Positions 1 through 9,757 are shown, numbered from the stretch's first letter. The stretch is 64,000 nt of DNA from Haemophilus parainfluenzae (GCF_014931415.1 NZ_CP063121.1:1674001-1738000), one strand, 5' to 3'. Notes: a model not told the origin generated them from the letters alone. A program made the numbers and translations.

Positions 1-1149
1 CTGTTTGCAAGAAGGACAATTCCACATTAATTTATGGGTTTGATAACCGCAATTTGAGCAACGATAACCAAAGCCCTGCTTAATTCTCTCACCCACCATT
101 TTATGTAGCAAAATTAAGCTCTCTTTACCTCGCCCTTCCTCAGCATCATCAATTTGGAATTGAATAAAACGGTGGAAAATAGAGGTACTTGGATGTTTTG
201 TGAGTTGTTGATAAAGCTTTGATTGCGCTGCACTCTTGCCATCTTTCTCTTCAATCACGCTTACTAACATTAAATCTACTTTCGTATCGTTAATCTGCTG
301 GCTGGCTCGAATCAAGAATAACTCAAAGTTATCTCTCTCTCCTAATTCATCATAACAATATTTGAGTGTTTTCAACACTTCTCCAATGTAAATTGGATTT
401 TGATTAAGAATATTCTCCAAAAAATGAATGGCTTGACGGTAGTTTTTATCTGCCATTTCTAAATCAGCAAGAAGCATTGATGCTCTCACACTGGTTGGAG
501 ATACATTCAACGCTTTTTGTAAAATACTACGTTTTTCAACCGCACTTTCAAGCTCACCACTTAAGGCATATTCACAATAACATTGTGCTAATTCCACATT
601 ATTTTCTTTGGGTGAGATCTTGGCAAGCTTCTCTGCGATATTAACGGCTTTTTTCCATTCTTTTGTTTTTTGGTAAATCACCAAAAGCTGTTGCAGTGCA
701 TTTTCAGCAAACTCTGGTTCATCCACCATAATAATGTAAAGCGCTTCAGCACGGTCATAAAAACCCACCGTCATGAAATCCTTAGCGAGTTGCTGTTTAG
801 CTAATAATTTTTGTTCGAAAGAATAATTGGGACTACGATCGAGTGCTTGATGAATGCGTAAAGCACGATCCACCTCGCCTCGAGAACGGAAAAGGTTACC
901 GAGCGTTAGCTCAGCTTCAAATTGAGAGTTGCTTTCAATTTCATTTTCTGTTTCTTGTTTTTGCAACATATCAAGAAACAAATCAACGGCCTTATCCGTT
1001 TGATTAGAAAGCAAAAAATTGACCCCCGTGACATAATCACGGGAGAGTTTATTACTCATATCTTCCTGATCTTTCTTGGCACTCCGATGCCCCATATACC
1101 AACCATAAGCGGCGGCTATTGGCAGAAGCAGAAAGAGTAATTCAAGCAT
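1..1149 (-). CDS. lapB: LapB (YciM), LPS assembly/regulatory TPR protein, 3' end cut by window edge
   Basis: Inner-membrane-anchored TPR protein that controls LPS synthesis by promoting FtsH-dependent turnover of LpxC. The minus-strand frame is open from the ATG at 1149 to the window edge (383 codons). It starts MLELLFLLLPIAAAYGWYMG, the usual LapB N-terminal anchor. The last visible residues contain CSNCGY and NCPSCK, the two Cys-x2-Cys knuckles of the C-terminal rubredoxin-like zinc module, so only a few residues are missing. The start overlaps the lapA stop (TAATG), which implies translational coupling. Family assignment is secure. Confidence 0.95.
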   Translation of the reverse strand, partial: MLELLFLLLPIAAAYGWYMGHRSAKKDQEDMSNKLSRDYVTGVNFLLSNQTDKAVDLFLDMLQKQETENEIESNSQFEAELTLGNLFRSRGEVDRALRIHQALDRSPNYSFEQKLLAKQQLAKDFMTVGFYDRAEALYIIMVDEPEFAENALQQLLVIYQKTKEWKKAVNIAEKLAKISPKENNVELAQCYCEYALSGELESAVEKRSILQKALNVSPTSVRASMLLADLEMADKNYRQAIHFLENILNQNPIYIGEVLKTLKYCYDELGERDNFELFLIRASQQINDTKVDLMLVSVIEEKDGKSAAQSKLYQQLTKHPSTSIFHRFIQFQIDDAEEGRGKESLILLHKMVGERIKQGFGYRCSNCGYQTHKLMWNCPSCKQ

Positions 1150-1442
1150 TATACTGCCTTATCGCGAGTAGTCGTTAATTCGTTAATTTGTAATGTTTGA
1201 CGTTTAACTTGACGCGCTAACGACATATTTTTGAATTTTAATTTTAAGTAGAAAAATCCTGTAATTAACCAACCTAAAATTAATCCAAAACCAAATAAAA
1301 TGGCAACTAATGTTGAAAGTTGGAATTGGCTTTCAGCAACAATGTAGTTAAAGGTGATTACTTGATCATTATTTGCCCCTATAGTTACCGCAACAAGTAC
1401 GATAGCCAATACAATAATGAGCCCAAGAATATATTTAATCAT
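1149..1442 (-). CDS. lapA: LapA (YciS) small inner-membrane partner of LapB
   Basis: A 97-residue membrane protein that accompanies LapB in LPS assembly. I start it at the ATG at 1442 (MIKYILGLII), preceded by AAAGGAG with good spacing, and not at the upstream Met of the longer open frame, which has no ribosome site. Two hydrophobic segments (about residues 3-22 and 43-66) are followed by a basic, coiled C-terminal tail, as in the DUF1049 family. It overlaps lapB by one base and lies 93 bases downstream of ihfB, separated by a hairpin. Confidence 0.92.
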   Translation of the reverse strand: MIKYILGLIIVLAIVLVAVTIGANNDQVITFNYIVAESQFQLSTLVAILFGFGLILGWLITGFFYLKLKFKNMSLARQVKRQTLQINELTTTRDKAV

Positions 1443-1490
1443 CACAATCTCCTTTGTTAAGAATAGGTTCATTATGCCAAAATTTGTAAT

Positions 1491-1518
1491 AAAAAACGAC
1501 ACCTAAGTGTCGTTTTAT
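1491..1518 (-). terminator. Rho-independent terminator after ihfB
   Basis: A perfect 10-base stem, AAAACGACAC / GTGTCGTTTT, with a 4-base loop. It is T-rich on both strands, just beyond the ihfB stop. It lies between ihfB and lapAB, so it may only attenuate read-through. Confidence 0.75.
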
Positions 1519-1535
1519 TGATATCGATTGAATGT

Positions 1536-1820
1536 TTAAGCAAAAACATTTACGCGATCTTTTAATTCTTTCCCCGCTTTAAAGTGCGGTACAGATTTCG
1601 CATCTAATTTTACAGAATCACCGGTTTTAGGATTACGGCCAACTCGTGGTTGACGATGGTGTAAAGAGAAGCTACCAAAACCACGAACTTCAATACGATT
1701 ACCCTCTTCTAAAGATTGTGCAATGAGTTCAAGAATATCCTTTACAATACCTTCTACTTCTTTTGCGGATAAAGTTGGGTGCTTTGTTGATAGATTTTCA
1801 ATTAGTTCAGATTTCGTCAT
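1536..1820 (-). CDS. ihfB: Integration host factor subunit beta
   Basis: The beta subunit of the DNA-bending heterodimer IHF, used in replication, recombination and promoter architecture. It has 94 residues from the ATG at 1820 (MTKSELIE), the usual family length; the open frame runs two codons further to a TTG, which I reject because AAAGGAG is correctly spaced for the ATG. The signature is clear: RGFGSFSL, the beta-arm GRNPKTGD, then [10 protein letters not shown]. It lies directly downstream of rpsA, the conserved order in gamma-proteobacteria. Confidence 0.97.
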   Translation of the reverse strand: MTKSELIENLSTKHPTLSAKEVEGIVKDILELIAQSLEEGNRIEVRGFGSFSLHHRQPRVGRNPKTGDSVKLDAKSVPHFKAGKELKDRVNVFA

Positions 1821-1929
1821 CGTCAACTCTCCTTTAAATTTATACTTAAACTTATTATTAAGACTTACAGGTAATGCATTAGTTCATAATAAATTACCGC
1901 TAAATCCTTGTTAATTATAGCTGGTAATA

Positions 1930-1960
1930 ATAAGGCTGAGTCAATGACCCAGCCCTATTT
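1930..1960 (-). terminator. Terminator after rpsA
   Basis: On the minus strand GGCTGGGTCA / TGACTCAGCC folds into a hairpin followed by TTATTATT, 12 bases after the rpsA stop. One mismatch in the stem and an imperfect T tract. Confidence 0.55.
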
Positions 1961-1971
1961 ATGTGAATTAA

Positions 1972-3621
1972 TTATTCACCTTTAGCCGCTTTGAAAGCTT
2001 CAGCCATTGCGTTTGGAATAGCAACATCTTCTTGTTTGTTATTCACGTTTGCAACTGCAGCTGCTTCTTCAGCTTGATCTTTCGCTTTTACAGATAAGTG
2101 AACGATACGTGCTTTACGATCAACACCTGTGTATTTCGCTTCAACTACATCACCTGCTGCCACTTCGTTTGTTAAGTCTGCTGCACGGATATAACCTTCA
2201 ACGCCACCTGCTAATTCAACTTTAGCACCTTTAGCGTCAGCTTCAACAACAGTTGCAGAAACTACTGCACCTTTTTTGTTGTTTGCTACGAAGTTGTTGA
2301 ATGGATCATCTTCAAGTTGTTTGATACCTAAAGAAATTCGTTCTTTCACTGCATCTACTGCTAATACTACTGCAGATACTTCATCACCTTTTTTGTAGTT
2401 ACGAACTGCTTCTTCACCTGCAACATTCCAAGAAATGTCAGATAAGTGAACTAAACCGTCGATACCACCTTCAAGACCGATGAAAATACCGAAATCAGTG
2501 ATTGATTTAATTTTACCAGTAACTTTGTCGCCTTTGTTGTGAGTTTCAGCAAATTGAGTCCATGGGTTAGGTTTGCATTGTTTTAAACCTAAAGAAATAC
2601 GACGACGTTCTTCGTCAACTTCTAATACCATAACTTCAACTGTATCGCCTAAGCTTACAACTTTAGATGGGTGAATGTTTTTGTTAGTCCAATCCATTTC
2701 AGAAACGTGAACTAAACCTTCAACACCATCTAAGATTTCAACGAAACAGCCGTAGTCTGTTAAGTTAGTTACTTTACCAGTTAATTTGCTGTTTACTGGG
2801 TGGTTTTCAGCGATAGCAACCCAAGGATCTTGACCTAATTGTTTTAAGCCTAAAGATACGCGAGTACGATCTTTGTCAAATTTTAATACTTTAACAGTTA
2901 CTTCGTCGCCTACATTCACGATTTCGCTTGGGTGTTTAACACGTTTCCAAGCCATATCAGTGATGTGTAATAAACCGTCAACGCCACCTAGATCTACGAA
3001 TGCACCGTAGTCAGTTAAGTTTTTAACGATACCTTTAACTTCTGAACCTTCAGCTAGGTTCTCAAGGATTTGTTCACGTTCTTGGCTGTTTTCAGATTCG
3101 ATCACTGCACGACGAGAAACAACAACGTTGTTACGTTTTTGATCTAATTTGATTACTTTGAATTCTAATTCTTTACCAAGTAGGTGATCAGCTTCACGTG
3201 CAGGACGTGTATCAACTAATGAACCTGGTAAGAATGCACGAACACCGTTTAACTCAACTGTGAAACCGCCTTTCACTTTACCGTTGATTAAACCGATAAC
3301 GGTCGCTTTATCTTCGTAAGCTTTTTCTAATTCAATCCAAGATTCGTGACGAACTGCTTTCTCACGAGAAAGTTTAGTTTCGCCGTAACCATCTTCAACT
3401 GCATCTAAAGCTACGTTTACTGTGTCGCCAACTTTAACTTCAAGTTCACCTTGAGCGTTTTGGAATTCAGCAACAGGAATTGCAGATTCAGATTTTAAGC
3501 CTGCATCAACAAGTACAAAGCCTTTTTGAATAGCAACAACAGTACCGCTAACGATTGAACCTTGACGGGTTTCAAGGCCTTTTAATGATTCTTCAAAGAG
3601 TTGAGCAAAAGATTCTGACAT
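1972..3621 (-). CDS. rpsA: 30S ribosomal protein S1
   Basis: The large RNA-binding protein of the small ribosomal subunit, which docks and unfolds mRNA leaders. Its 549 residues match the family length. Six S1 (OB-fold) repeats are visible, at about 21-87, 105-171, 192-260, 277-347, 364-434 and 451-520. Repeats 3-5 share the motif D(Y/F)G(A/C/I)F followed by G(L/V)xHxS/T. The start [13 protein letters not shown] is typical. It lies between cmk and ihfB, the conserved arrangement; nothing is unusual. Confidence 0.98.
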   Translation of the reverse strand: MSESFAQLFEESLKGLETRQGSIVSGTVVAIQKGFVLVDAGLKSESAIPVAEFQNAQGELEVKVGDTVNVALDAVEDGYGETKLSREKAVRHESWIELEKAYEDKATVIGLINGKVKGGFTVELNGVRAFLPGSLVDTRPAREADHLLGKELEFKVIKLDQKRNNVVVSRRAVIESENSQEREQILENLAEGSEVKGIVKNLTDYGAFVDLGGVDGLLHITDMAWKRVKHPSEIVNVGDEVTVKVLKFDKDRTRVSLGLKQLGQDPWVAIAENHPVNSKLTGKVTNLTDYGCFVEILDGVEGLVHVSEMDWTNKNIHPSKVVSLGDTVEVMVLEVDEERRRISLGLKQCKPNPWTQFAETHNKGDKVTGKIKSITDFGIFIGLEGGIDGLVHLSDISWNVAGEEAVRNYKKGDEVSAVVLAVDAVKERISLGIKQLEDDPFNNFVANNKKGAVVSATVVEADAKGAKVELAGGVEGYIRAADLTNEVAAGDVVEAKYTGVDRKARIVHLSVKAKDQAEEAAAVANVNNKQEDVAIPNAMAEAFKAAKGE

Positions 3622-3717
3622 ATAAATAATCTTCTTAATTTAAGTTAATAACATCCACATTAAGATCCATAAAATGCGGGGTTGAGGATAAATGTCTATT
3701 CTTCCTTGAATAAACAG

Positions 3718-4395
3718 TTAAATCGAAATTGACGCTTTTTGTTGAATATAATCCAACGCTTGAGCAATGACCTCATCAATACTCAATGTTGTACTATCTA
3801 ACAATAAAGCATCGTCAGCCGGTTTCAATGGCGCAACCTCACGATTTCTATCACGAAAATCACGTTCTTGTATTTCGGCTAAAATCTGTGCAAAGTTACC
3901 ATTAATTCCCTTATTTTGCAACTGTTTATAGCGTCTTTTTGCACGTTCTTCCGCACTTGCATCTAAAAACAGTTTAACTTGTGCATTTGGGAAAACCACG
4001 GTTCCCATATCTCGCCCATCCGCAATCAGGCCATCATTTTTACCAAAATCCTGCTGAAGTTGCAGTAAAGCTGACCGCACTTTAGGGAAAACCGCCACTT
4101 TTGAAGCGGCTTCTGCCACTTCTTGCGTACGGATCAAATGACTCACATCCATCCCACCAAGAAGCACATTGACTTCTCCATTCTTTGGAATGAACTGAAT
4201 ATCTAAATGACGTGCTAACTCCGCTAATCCTTCTTCATTGGTTAAGTCTGCATGACGTTTCAGTGCAGCCAATGCTGTCACGCGATAAATGGCGCCACTA
4301 TCTAATAAGGTAAAACCTAACTTTTCTGCCAATGCGTAACAAAGTGTTCCTTTCCCTGCACCACTTGGGCCATCAACGGTAATAATTATTCCCAT
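3718..4395 (-). CDS. cmk: Cytidylate kinase
   Basis: Phosphorylates CMP and dCMP with ATP in pyrimidine nucleotide recycling. The N-terminal P-loop is GPSGAGKG, followed by LLDSGAIYR and the [11 protein letters not shown] motif of the CMP-binding part. I place the start at the ATG at 4395 (MGIIITVDG, 225 residues), where homology to other Cmk proteins begins. The open frame extends ten codons further upstream; neither start has a strong ribosome site, so the N-terminus is a little uncertain. It heads the cmk-rpsA-ihfB run. Confidence 0.95.
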   Translation of the reverse strand: MGIIITVDGPSGAGKGTLCYALAEKLGFTLLDSGAIYRVTALAALKRHADLTNEEGLAELARHLDIQFIPKNGEVNVLLGGMDVSHLIRTQEVAEAASKVAVFPKVRSALLQLQQDFGKNDGLIADGRDMGTVVFPNAQVKLFLDASAEERAKRRYKQLQNKGINGNFAQILAEIQERDFRDRNREVAPLKPADDALLLDSTTLSIDEVIAQALDYIQQKASISI

Positions 4396-4511
4396 AATAA
4401 ATTTCATCCCACTAAAATCTGTCATAGCTATTTATACTAACACGCTACAACTTATATTTCACTGCTTATACAAACTCCCTTAAAGTTGCTTTTAGTAGTT
4501 AGGTATAGATG

Positions 4512-5222
4512 CTAAAAACCTAAACCAAGCTGACTATTTTCATCCTCTTTAATTTTTCGTCTATATAGCTCAAACTCCTGTGCAAATCCAATAGGATCCT
4601 GAATAAAATCTTTCACACTTTCATTCTCATAAAGTGACACACATAAAGCTAATGTTCTTGCTTGACAACTAAAAGACTTATTGGGATTAAACTCAATATC
4701 ACTAAAAGCATCAAAATGATTATCAAAAAGTTCCTCACGTAGATCTGAATTACGATCAGAAAAGAGCACATTCAAATATAACCAATCGTAAAAAAGACTT
4801 TTCGGCTCTAATGGAAAATCTTTATTATTAAAGCTAAATTTAATCATATTGCCACTTTCTTTTAATCTACTGTCTTTTTTCGCCTCTCTAGGCGTTACTG
4901 TCAAAAGATCTCGATAAGGTCCCCCATTTTCAAATACCTTACTACTCTGAAAAAGATTTTCAACCGGATAATTTGTGGTATTTTTTAAAAAGAAAGCACT
5001 CAACTGAATACCAATTTGTTGTTCTGATTTACTTGATGCTTCTAAAATTTTATTAAAACCTTGCTTTTTAGCTTCTTGATGCAGACTATGAATCGAGCGT
5101 TTTCGTACTTCAGAACTCATCCCCATATGCCAATCAAATTCAATATTCTTCTCAATAACCCCTATATTCTCTCGCAATGGAATAAAAATAGGCCTTGCTG
5201 TTTTACCAATATTTTTCCGCAT
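4512..5222 (-). CDS. NADAR-domain antitoxin of a DarT1 system (DUF6977-like)
   Basis: A 236-residue protein that I recognise as the NADAR antitoxin accompanying DarT1 toxins. Published work on this family shows that NADAR hydrolyses ADP-ribose from guanine bases modified by DarT1. Visible family features, in order: RPIFIP near the N-terminus; EFDWHMGMS; ALHQEAKKQG-like segment at 48-55; KSEQQIGIQLSAF at 65-77; SSKVFENGGPY and REAKKDSR (about 92-117); then DWLYLNVL and DIEFNPNKSFSCQARTLAL. The start ATG is four bases past the toxin stop, and its Shine-Dalgarno AGG lies in the last toxin codon (AGG TAA), so translation is probably coupled. No catalytic residue can be checked without an alignment. 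Confidence 0.82.
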   Translation of the reverse strand: MRKNIGKTARPIFIPLRENIGVIEKNIEFDWHMGMSSEVRKRSIHSLHQEAKKQGFNKILEASSKSEQQIGIQLSAFFLKNTTNYPVENLFQSSKVFENGGPYRDLLTVTPREAKKDSRLKESGNMIKFSFNNKDFPLEPKSLFYDWLYLNVLFSDRNSDLREELFDNHFDAFSDIEFNPNKSFSCQARTLALCVSLYENESVKDFIQDPIGFAQEFELYRRKIKEDENSQLGLGF

Positions 5223-5225
5223 AAC

Positions 5226-6470
5226 TTACCTATAAAATACTATAAAAATAAAAATAATTATAATGATTAGAAAGACTAAACATCTATCACTATTTGATGT
5301 TTTTATTATTGAATTGTTTACCTCTTGTTCAACATTTTTACAAGGAGATATTATCGAGTTATTCTCTGAAATAGTAGGGAGCCCAAGTTCCTTAAGACAT
5401 TTATTTTGATACTTAATTATTGCCTCATTTATTAACTTAATCCGTTCAAGTCTTTTACTGCGTTCTTCATCATCACTCAACTCTCTAATGTCAGATAGAA
5501 GTTTTCTAGCATGAGATATTGCCCAATCACAATCACCATCATTATCAATTCCCAAAGTAATTTTATATTCTTTAAATTCAGTTAGATAATCAGAGAGAGA
5601 GTTTTTATCGGATTTATATCCTCCTGTAGTTTCAATAGTTTCAAGAGCTGCAAGGTTTTCCTCCGCAAGCTCTCGTAACGATTTTTTAAGTTTGTTTTTA
5701 TTGTTATCGACAATATTTTCAACATTTTCCAACAATGATGCAGAACAATTAAACTTATCCCCATCTAAATCTAAACCGATATCAGTGAAATCATGCCCTA
5801 AGATAAAATCAAAATCCTGATTATATATCGCAGAATCATTTTCTAATCTATTTTTTATATCTTCGTAAGTTAAAGGAATATTATCTTCAAAAATATGGAT
5901 GATAAACTCTGGTTCTATATTTTCTAGACATTGAACTTCAGCTTGATCTGATGTAGTTTCACAATATTCTAAAGAGGAATGACGTTCAATTGTTGATGGG
6001 AAACATTGAGATTTCTGGAAAGAAACAGAGTCAGCAAACATTTTTTCTAATGCTAATTCGCCTTTAATCTGTTTTATATCAATATTTTTGTAACTCGCGG
6101 TTGCTGCATTATGGGGGTAGAAAAGGCAATTTTTTCTGTACAATACCTCTGGACTAATTAGTAATAAACAAAGATCAAACCCCTGCTCAACCTTACGGTT
6201 AAACATCCATTTATTTGGTTTACTTATAGATAAACAAATAGCATTACTATACTGATCAAATCTAGACAAATCTGTAAAAGTATTCTCCCAACTAAACAAT
6301 AAATCTCTTGTTTTAAGACCATTCTTTTTAATACTTTCTAGATTTTCACGAGGAGTAAAATGGCAAAGCCAACGAATATTACGATTTCCTACAACTTGAC
6401 TTATTAACAACTGCTCAGAGTCTAATACCAAATCCGAATTAATACCTGAATAAAAATTAAAGCTTTCCAT
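5226..6470 (-). CDS. DarT1-like DNA ADP-ribosyltransferase toxin with C-terminal membrane helix
   Basis: A 414-residue DUF4433 (DarT) family protein; DarT1 members attach ADP-ribose to guanine in DNA and are held in check by a NADAR partner. Visible in the N-terminal half: WLCHFTPRENLESIKKNGL (NAD-binding HFT motif), ICLSIS with NKWMFNRK, the FYPHNAATASY segment, and QAEVQCL, where the family's catalytic glutamate lies (about residue 190). After about residue 210 comes a region I do not recognise, charged and helix-rich, ending in a strongly hydrophobic helix (VFLIIIIIFIFIVFYR) at the very C-terminus. A C-terminal membrane anchor is not usual for DarT. I start at the ATG at 6470 because the longer frame opens only at a TTG. 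The gene is AT-rich and has no uptake signal, unlike its neighbours. Confidence 0.8.
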   Translation of the reverse strand: MESFNFYSGINSDLVLDSEQLLISQVVGNRNIRWLCHFTPRENLESIKKNGLKTRDLLFSWENTFTDLSRFDQYSNAICLSISKPNKWMFNRKVEQGFDLCLLLISPEVLYRKNCLFYPHNAATASYKNIDIKQIKGELALEKMFADSVSFQKSQCFPSTIERHSSLEYCETTSDQAEVQCLENIEPEFIIHIFEDNIPLTYEDIKNRLENDSAIYNQDFDFILGHDFTDIGLDLDGDKFNCSASLLENVENIVDNNKNKLKKSLRELAEENLAALETIETTGGYKSDKNSLSDYLTEFKEYKITLGIDNDGDCDWAISHARKLLSDIRELSDDEERSKRLERIKLINEAIIKYQNKCLKELGLPTISENNSIISPCKNVEQEVNNSIIKTSNSDRCLVFLIIIIIFIFIVFYR

Positions 6471-6575
6471 GCACTCTAACTTCCTCTTTTTATTGTTTAA
6501 CACATAAGCTTTATAATAAAACAAGTGTAGTATATAACACTTTAAATTTTAGCTGAATCATTTTAACAAGAAATA

Positions 6576-6606
6576 AAAAGCCTATTAATAAATATTAATA
6601 GGCTTA
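6576..6606 (-). terminator. Terminator after mtnN
   Basis: AAGCCTATTAATA paired with TTAATAGGCTT. On the minus strand the hairpin is followed by TTTTTATTT, shortly after the mtnN stop. Confidence 0.7.
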
Positions 6607-6623
6607 TATTAAATATAAATTAA

Positions 6624-7313
6624 TTATAATCTTTCTATCATTCCCAACACTAATGCAGAGGATTGTTTTGCTGCAAGTGGAAGGAATTCCTCAAATGACA
6701 TACTTGCTGCGACATCGCCTGCATCAGAAATAGCTCGAACAACCACAAAAGGTACGTTAAAGGCATGACAAACTTGTGCAATCGCTGTTGCTTCCATTTC
6801 TACTGCTGTCACATTGGGAAAGTCAGCTTTAATTTGAGCAATTTTTTCTTTGCTATTAATAAAACTATCGCCCGAGCAAATTAAACCACGTTTTACATTT
6901 TGCCCTTGTGATTGTGCAATTTCATCGGCTAAATCCGCTAATTGTTTATCTGAAAGAAAAGCCGCTGGATTCGCGGGTAATTGACCTTTTTCATAGCCAA
7001 ATGCCGTCACATCTGCATCGTGATAGCGGGTTTCATCTGAAATAACGATATCCCCAACTTTTAAACCTTTTGCGACACCGCCTGCTGAGCCCGTATTTAA
7101 AACCACATCCGGTTTAGCCAATTGCAATAAAGCGGTAGTGCCAATAGCTGCAGCAACTTTGCCAATCCCTGATTGCAATAATGCGACTTCTTTACCATTA
7201 ATTTTGCCTTCAAAAATGACCGCACTTGCGATTTTCGTTTCTTTTTTATCTGTCATTAATTGGGATAAAATTTCCACTTCTTGTGCCATAGCACCAACAA
7301 TCCCGATTTTCAT
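6624..7313 (-). CDS. mtnN: 5'-methylthioadenosine/S-adenosylhomocysteine nucleosidase
   Basis: Cleaves adenine from methylthioadenosine, S-adenosylhomocysteine and 5'-deoxyadenosine, feeding methionine salvage and the LuxS route. Its 229 residues match the family. Visible motifs: [14 protein letters not shown] at the N-terminus, [27 protein letters not shown] (ribose-binding Met/Glu) and AISDAGD, which carries the catalytic Asp. Its start overlaps the stop of the DsbA-like gene by one base (TAATG), so the two are one transcriptional unit. Confidence 0.97.
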   Translation of the reverse strand: MKIGIVGAMAQEVEILSQLMTDKKETKIASAVIFEGKINGKEVALLQSGIGKVAAAIGTTALLQLAKPDVVLNTGSAGGVAKGLKVGDIVISDETRYHDADVTAFGYEKGQLPANPAAFLSDKQLADLADEIAQSQGQNVKRGLICSGDSFINSKEKIAQIKADFPNVTAVEMEATAIAQVCHAFNVPFVVVRAISDAGDVAASMSFEEFLPLAAKQSSALVLGMIERL

Positions 7314-8029
7314 TATTTTTTCCTTTCTTGTTCGAGTTTATTCACTAAGAAATCTAATACCGCAACACCATAATCATCGTTATACAATGTACTCGCGGTG
7401 AGAACATATTTCCCACCCACCACCACATAAGGGAACGTAAATACGCCATATTCTTCCGTTAAATTAATGGCATTATTCACATCTTCTTTTACTTCAGCAG
7501 AATGCACGACTTTATTAAATTCAGCTTTACTGATCCCTTGCGAGACTATCCATTCACGCATCTTATCTAATGACGATAATTCGGTATAACGTGCTTTTTC
7601 AGAGGTTTCAAATAACAGAGTATCTGATAACTCACCTACTTTTAAACGCTGTAAGGTATAAAATATTGTCGCTGAAAATTTTGCTTCATTCGTGGCGACC
7701 GGGTATTCATCTAATGCCACTTTATTTGGGCGAATTTGGCTATAAAGCTGCAAGATATCTTGAGCTGAAGAACAAACTCGACAGTCATAATCAAAGAAAA
7801 ATTGGATCGGGATTTTACGATCGCTTCTTTTGGCTTGTTCAATGGGTTCTTGATATGAAAAATAATCTCTACCATCTTCAAACTGCGCCACATTCGCGGG
7901 TGGTAAGTGCGGTGGATTTTTGGCAGAAAAATCCTTTGCACTGACTTCACCGAATGCGACATTTGTCACACTCAGCAATATCATTGCAAAGGATCCTTTT
8001 AATAATTTATTCTGCCAAACTTTTTTCAT
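7313..8029 (-). CDS. Exported DsbA-like thiol oxidoreductase
   Basis: A 238-residue secreted thioredoxin-fold protein, probably periplasmic. The signal peptide runs to about residue 27 (basic [11 protein letters not shown], hydrophobic core, cut near AFG-EVS). The active-site region reads [13 protein letters not shown], a CRVC motif in the DsbA position. A helical insert follows, then [12 protein letters not shown], where the usual cis-Pro loop (TVP) is FP. These features match the family, but whether it oxidises, reduces or isomerises is not evident. It is sandwiched between recJ (3-base gap) and mtnN (overlap), so it is co-transcribed with genes of unrelated function. Confidence 0.75.
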   Translation of the reverse strand: MKKVWQNKLLKGSFAMILLSVTNVAFGEVSAKDFSAKNPPHLPPANVAQFEDGRDYFSYQEPIEQAKRSDRKIPIQFFFDYDCRVCSSAQDILQLYSQIRPNKVALDEYPVATNEAKFSATIFYTLQRLKVGELSDTLLFETSEKARYTELSSLDKMREWIVSQGISKAEFNKVVHSAEVKEDVNNAINLTEEYGVFTFPYVVVGGKYVLTASTLYNDDYGVAVLDFLVNKLEQERKK

Positions 8030-8032
8030 AAA

Positions 8033-9757
8033 TTAACCAATTGGTTCAATATAATCGACTAATAATTGTAGGTTTCGATTTCCACGAAACTCATTAATTT
8101 CTAACTTATAAGCAAATTTTGCCTGCTTAATCGACAAATCGGGATAATACCGAGTATCGATATTAAACGCAATGGCATCTAATAATGGACCGCCATTTTT
8201 AGGCTCAACAAGCATTTTTAAATGATTTTGATTTTGCCCGATAGCACGTTGCTCAAAAATTTTAAATTCACCATCAAAAACAGGCTCTGGAAAGGCTTGT
8301 CCCCAAGGTCCGCCAGATTTTATCACTTCTGCCGTTTCAATACTAAATTCATTTGCTTGAAGTTCGCCATCCGTCCAAATCACACCTTGTAATTGATCTT
8401 CATTTAACCAATCTTGCACCGTTTGATTAAAAATCTTTTGAAACTCAGGGAAAAAGCTTTCTTTAATGCTTAATCCTGCTGCCATGGCATGACCGCCAAA
8501 TTTTAAAATCATATCCGGATGTTGGGAATGAATACGCTCTAATACATCGCGCATATGCAAGCCTTCAATTGAACGTGCAGAACCTTTTAAAATGCCTTCT
8601 TGATCTTGTGCAAACGCAATGACTGGTCGATGATATTGATCTTTGATTCGAGAAGCCACAATACCTAATACACCCTGATGCCAATCTGGCTGGAATAAGG
8701 CGATCCCCATCGGTAATTCATCAGAAAGTGCGGTTAAATTTCGGCAAATTTCTAAGGCCTCTAACTTCATGCCCTGCTCAATTTCTTTGCGAGCTTGATT
8801 TAGGCTATCTAAATCCAAGGCTTGCGCTCTTGCCTCTTGCATACTTTCTGCAAGTAATAACTCTACCCCAACGGACATATTATCTAATCGTCCCGCTGCA
8901 TTTAAACGCGGAGCAATCGCAAAGCCTAAATCAGCCGAACAAAGTTTTTCGACTTCTCGATTAGCCACTTCTGCGAGAGCAATAATTCCAGGACGACAAC
9001 GTTTCGCACGAATTCGCATCAACCCTTGATGGGCTAAAATACGGTTATTTTGATCAAGGGGAACAACATCAGCAATTGTGCCGAGCGCGACTAAATCCAG
9101 TAACTCAGTAAAATTAGGTTGTGTTTCTGCCGTAAAAATGCCCAACTCACGAAATTTAGCACGCAAAGCGAGCATTAAATAAAACGCCACGCCCACACCG
9201 GCTAAACATTTTGAGGGGAAATCACATTGTTGCAAATTGGGATTAACAATAGCATCAGCATTCGGCAGTATTTCTGGTGGTAAGTGGTGATCGGTAATCA
9301 ACACCTTCACGCCCTGCTCTTTTAAATACGCCACGCCCTCAAAGGATGATACTCCGTTATCCACTGTCATCAATAACTGCACGCCTTTTTCCATTGCCAT
9401 TTCAGCAACAGGCACACTCAAACCATAACCTTGCTCAAAACGATTCGGCACAAGATATTCCACATCAGTAAAGCCAAGCATACGCAAAGCTAATACTGAA
9501 AGTGCCGTACTCGTTGCCCCATCAGCATCAAAATCACCGACGATAACAATCTTCTGTTGCTGTTGATAAGCATCAACCAATAAGCTCACAGCTTGTTGAA
9601 TGCCGTGTAATTGATTGGGATTCAGCATTGATTGCAAAGTGCGGTCTAATTCTTGGCTGTTTTTAATATGGCGAGAACGATAGAGACGATCAAGTAATGC
9701 ATTATCTGAAACAGGATTTCCGGCAGGAATTTCACGACGTTTGATGAGTTTTTTCAC
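8033..9757 (-). CDS. recJ: Single-stranded-DNA exonuclease RecJ
   Basis: A 5'-3' single-strand exonuclease acting in recombination and mismatch repair. Its 574 residues match the family. DHH-superfamily motifs appear in order: GDFDADG (about 75), TVDNG, TDHHLP (about 155) and DVVPL; the DHHA1 part carries KFGGHAMAAG (about 425). These supply the metal ligands. It lies next to dsbC and the DsbA-like gene, as recJ-dsbC does in many gamma-proteobacteria. Confidence 0.97.
   Translation of the reverse strand: MKKLIKRREIPAGNPVSDNALLDRLYRSRHIKNSQELDRTLQSMLNPNQLHGIQQAVSLLVDAYQQQQKIVIVGDFDADGATSTALSVLALRMLGFTDVEYLVPNRFEQGYGLSVPVAEMAMEKGVQLLMTVDNGVSSFEGVAYLKEQGVKVLITDHHLPPEILPNADAIVNPNLQQCDFPSKCLAGVGVAFYLMLALRAKFRELGIFTAETQPNFTELLDLVALGTIADVVPLDQNNRILAHQGLMRIRAKRCRPGIIALAEVANREVEKLCSADLGFAIAPRLNAAGRLDNMSVGVELLLAESMQEARAQALDLDSLNQARKEIEQGMKLEALEICRNLTALSDELPMGIALFQPDWHQGVLGIVASRIKDQYHRPVIAFAQDQEGILKGSARSIEGLHMRDVLERIHSQHPDMILKFGGHAMAAGLSIKESFFPEFQKIFNQTVQDWLNEDQLQGVIWTDGELQANEFSIETAEVIKSGGPWGQAFPEPVFDGEFKIFEQRAIGQNQNHLKMLVEPKNGGPLLDAIAFNIDTRYYPDLSIKQAKFAYKLEINEFRGNRNLQLLVDYIEPIG

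Noticed and set aside
4512..6470. A DarTG2 (macrodomain) system
   Set aside because: The partner protein has NADAR-type motifs and no macrodomain glycine-rich loops, so the DarT1 type fits better.
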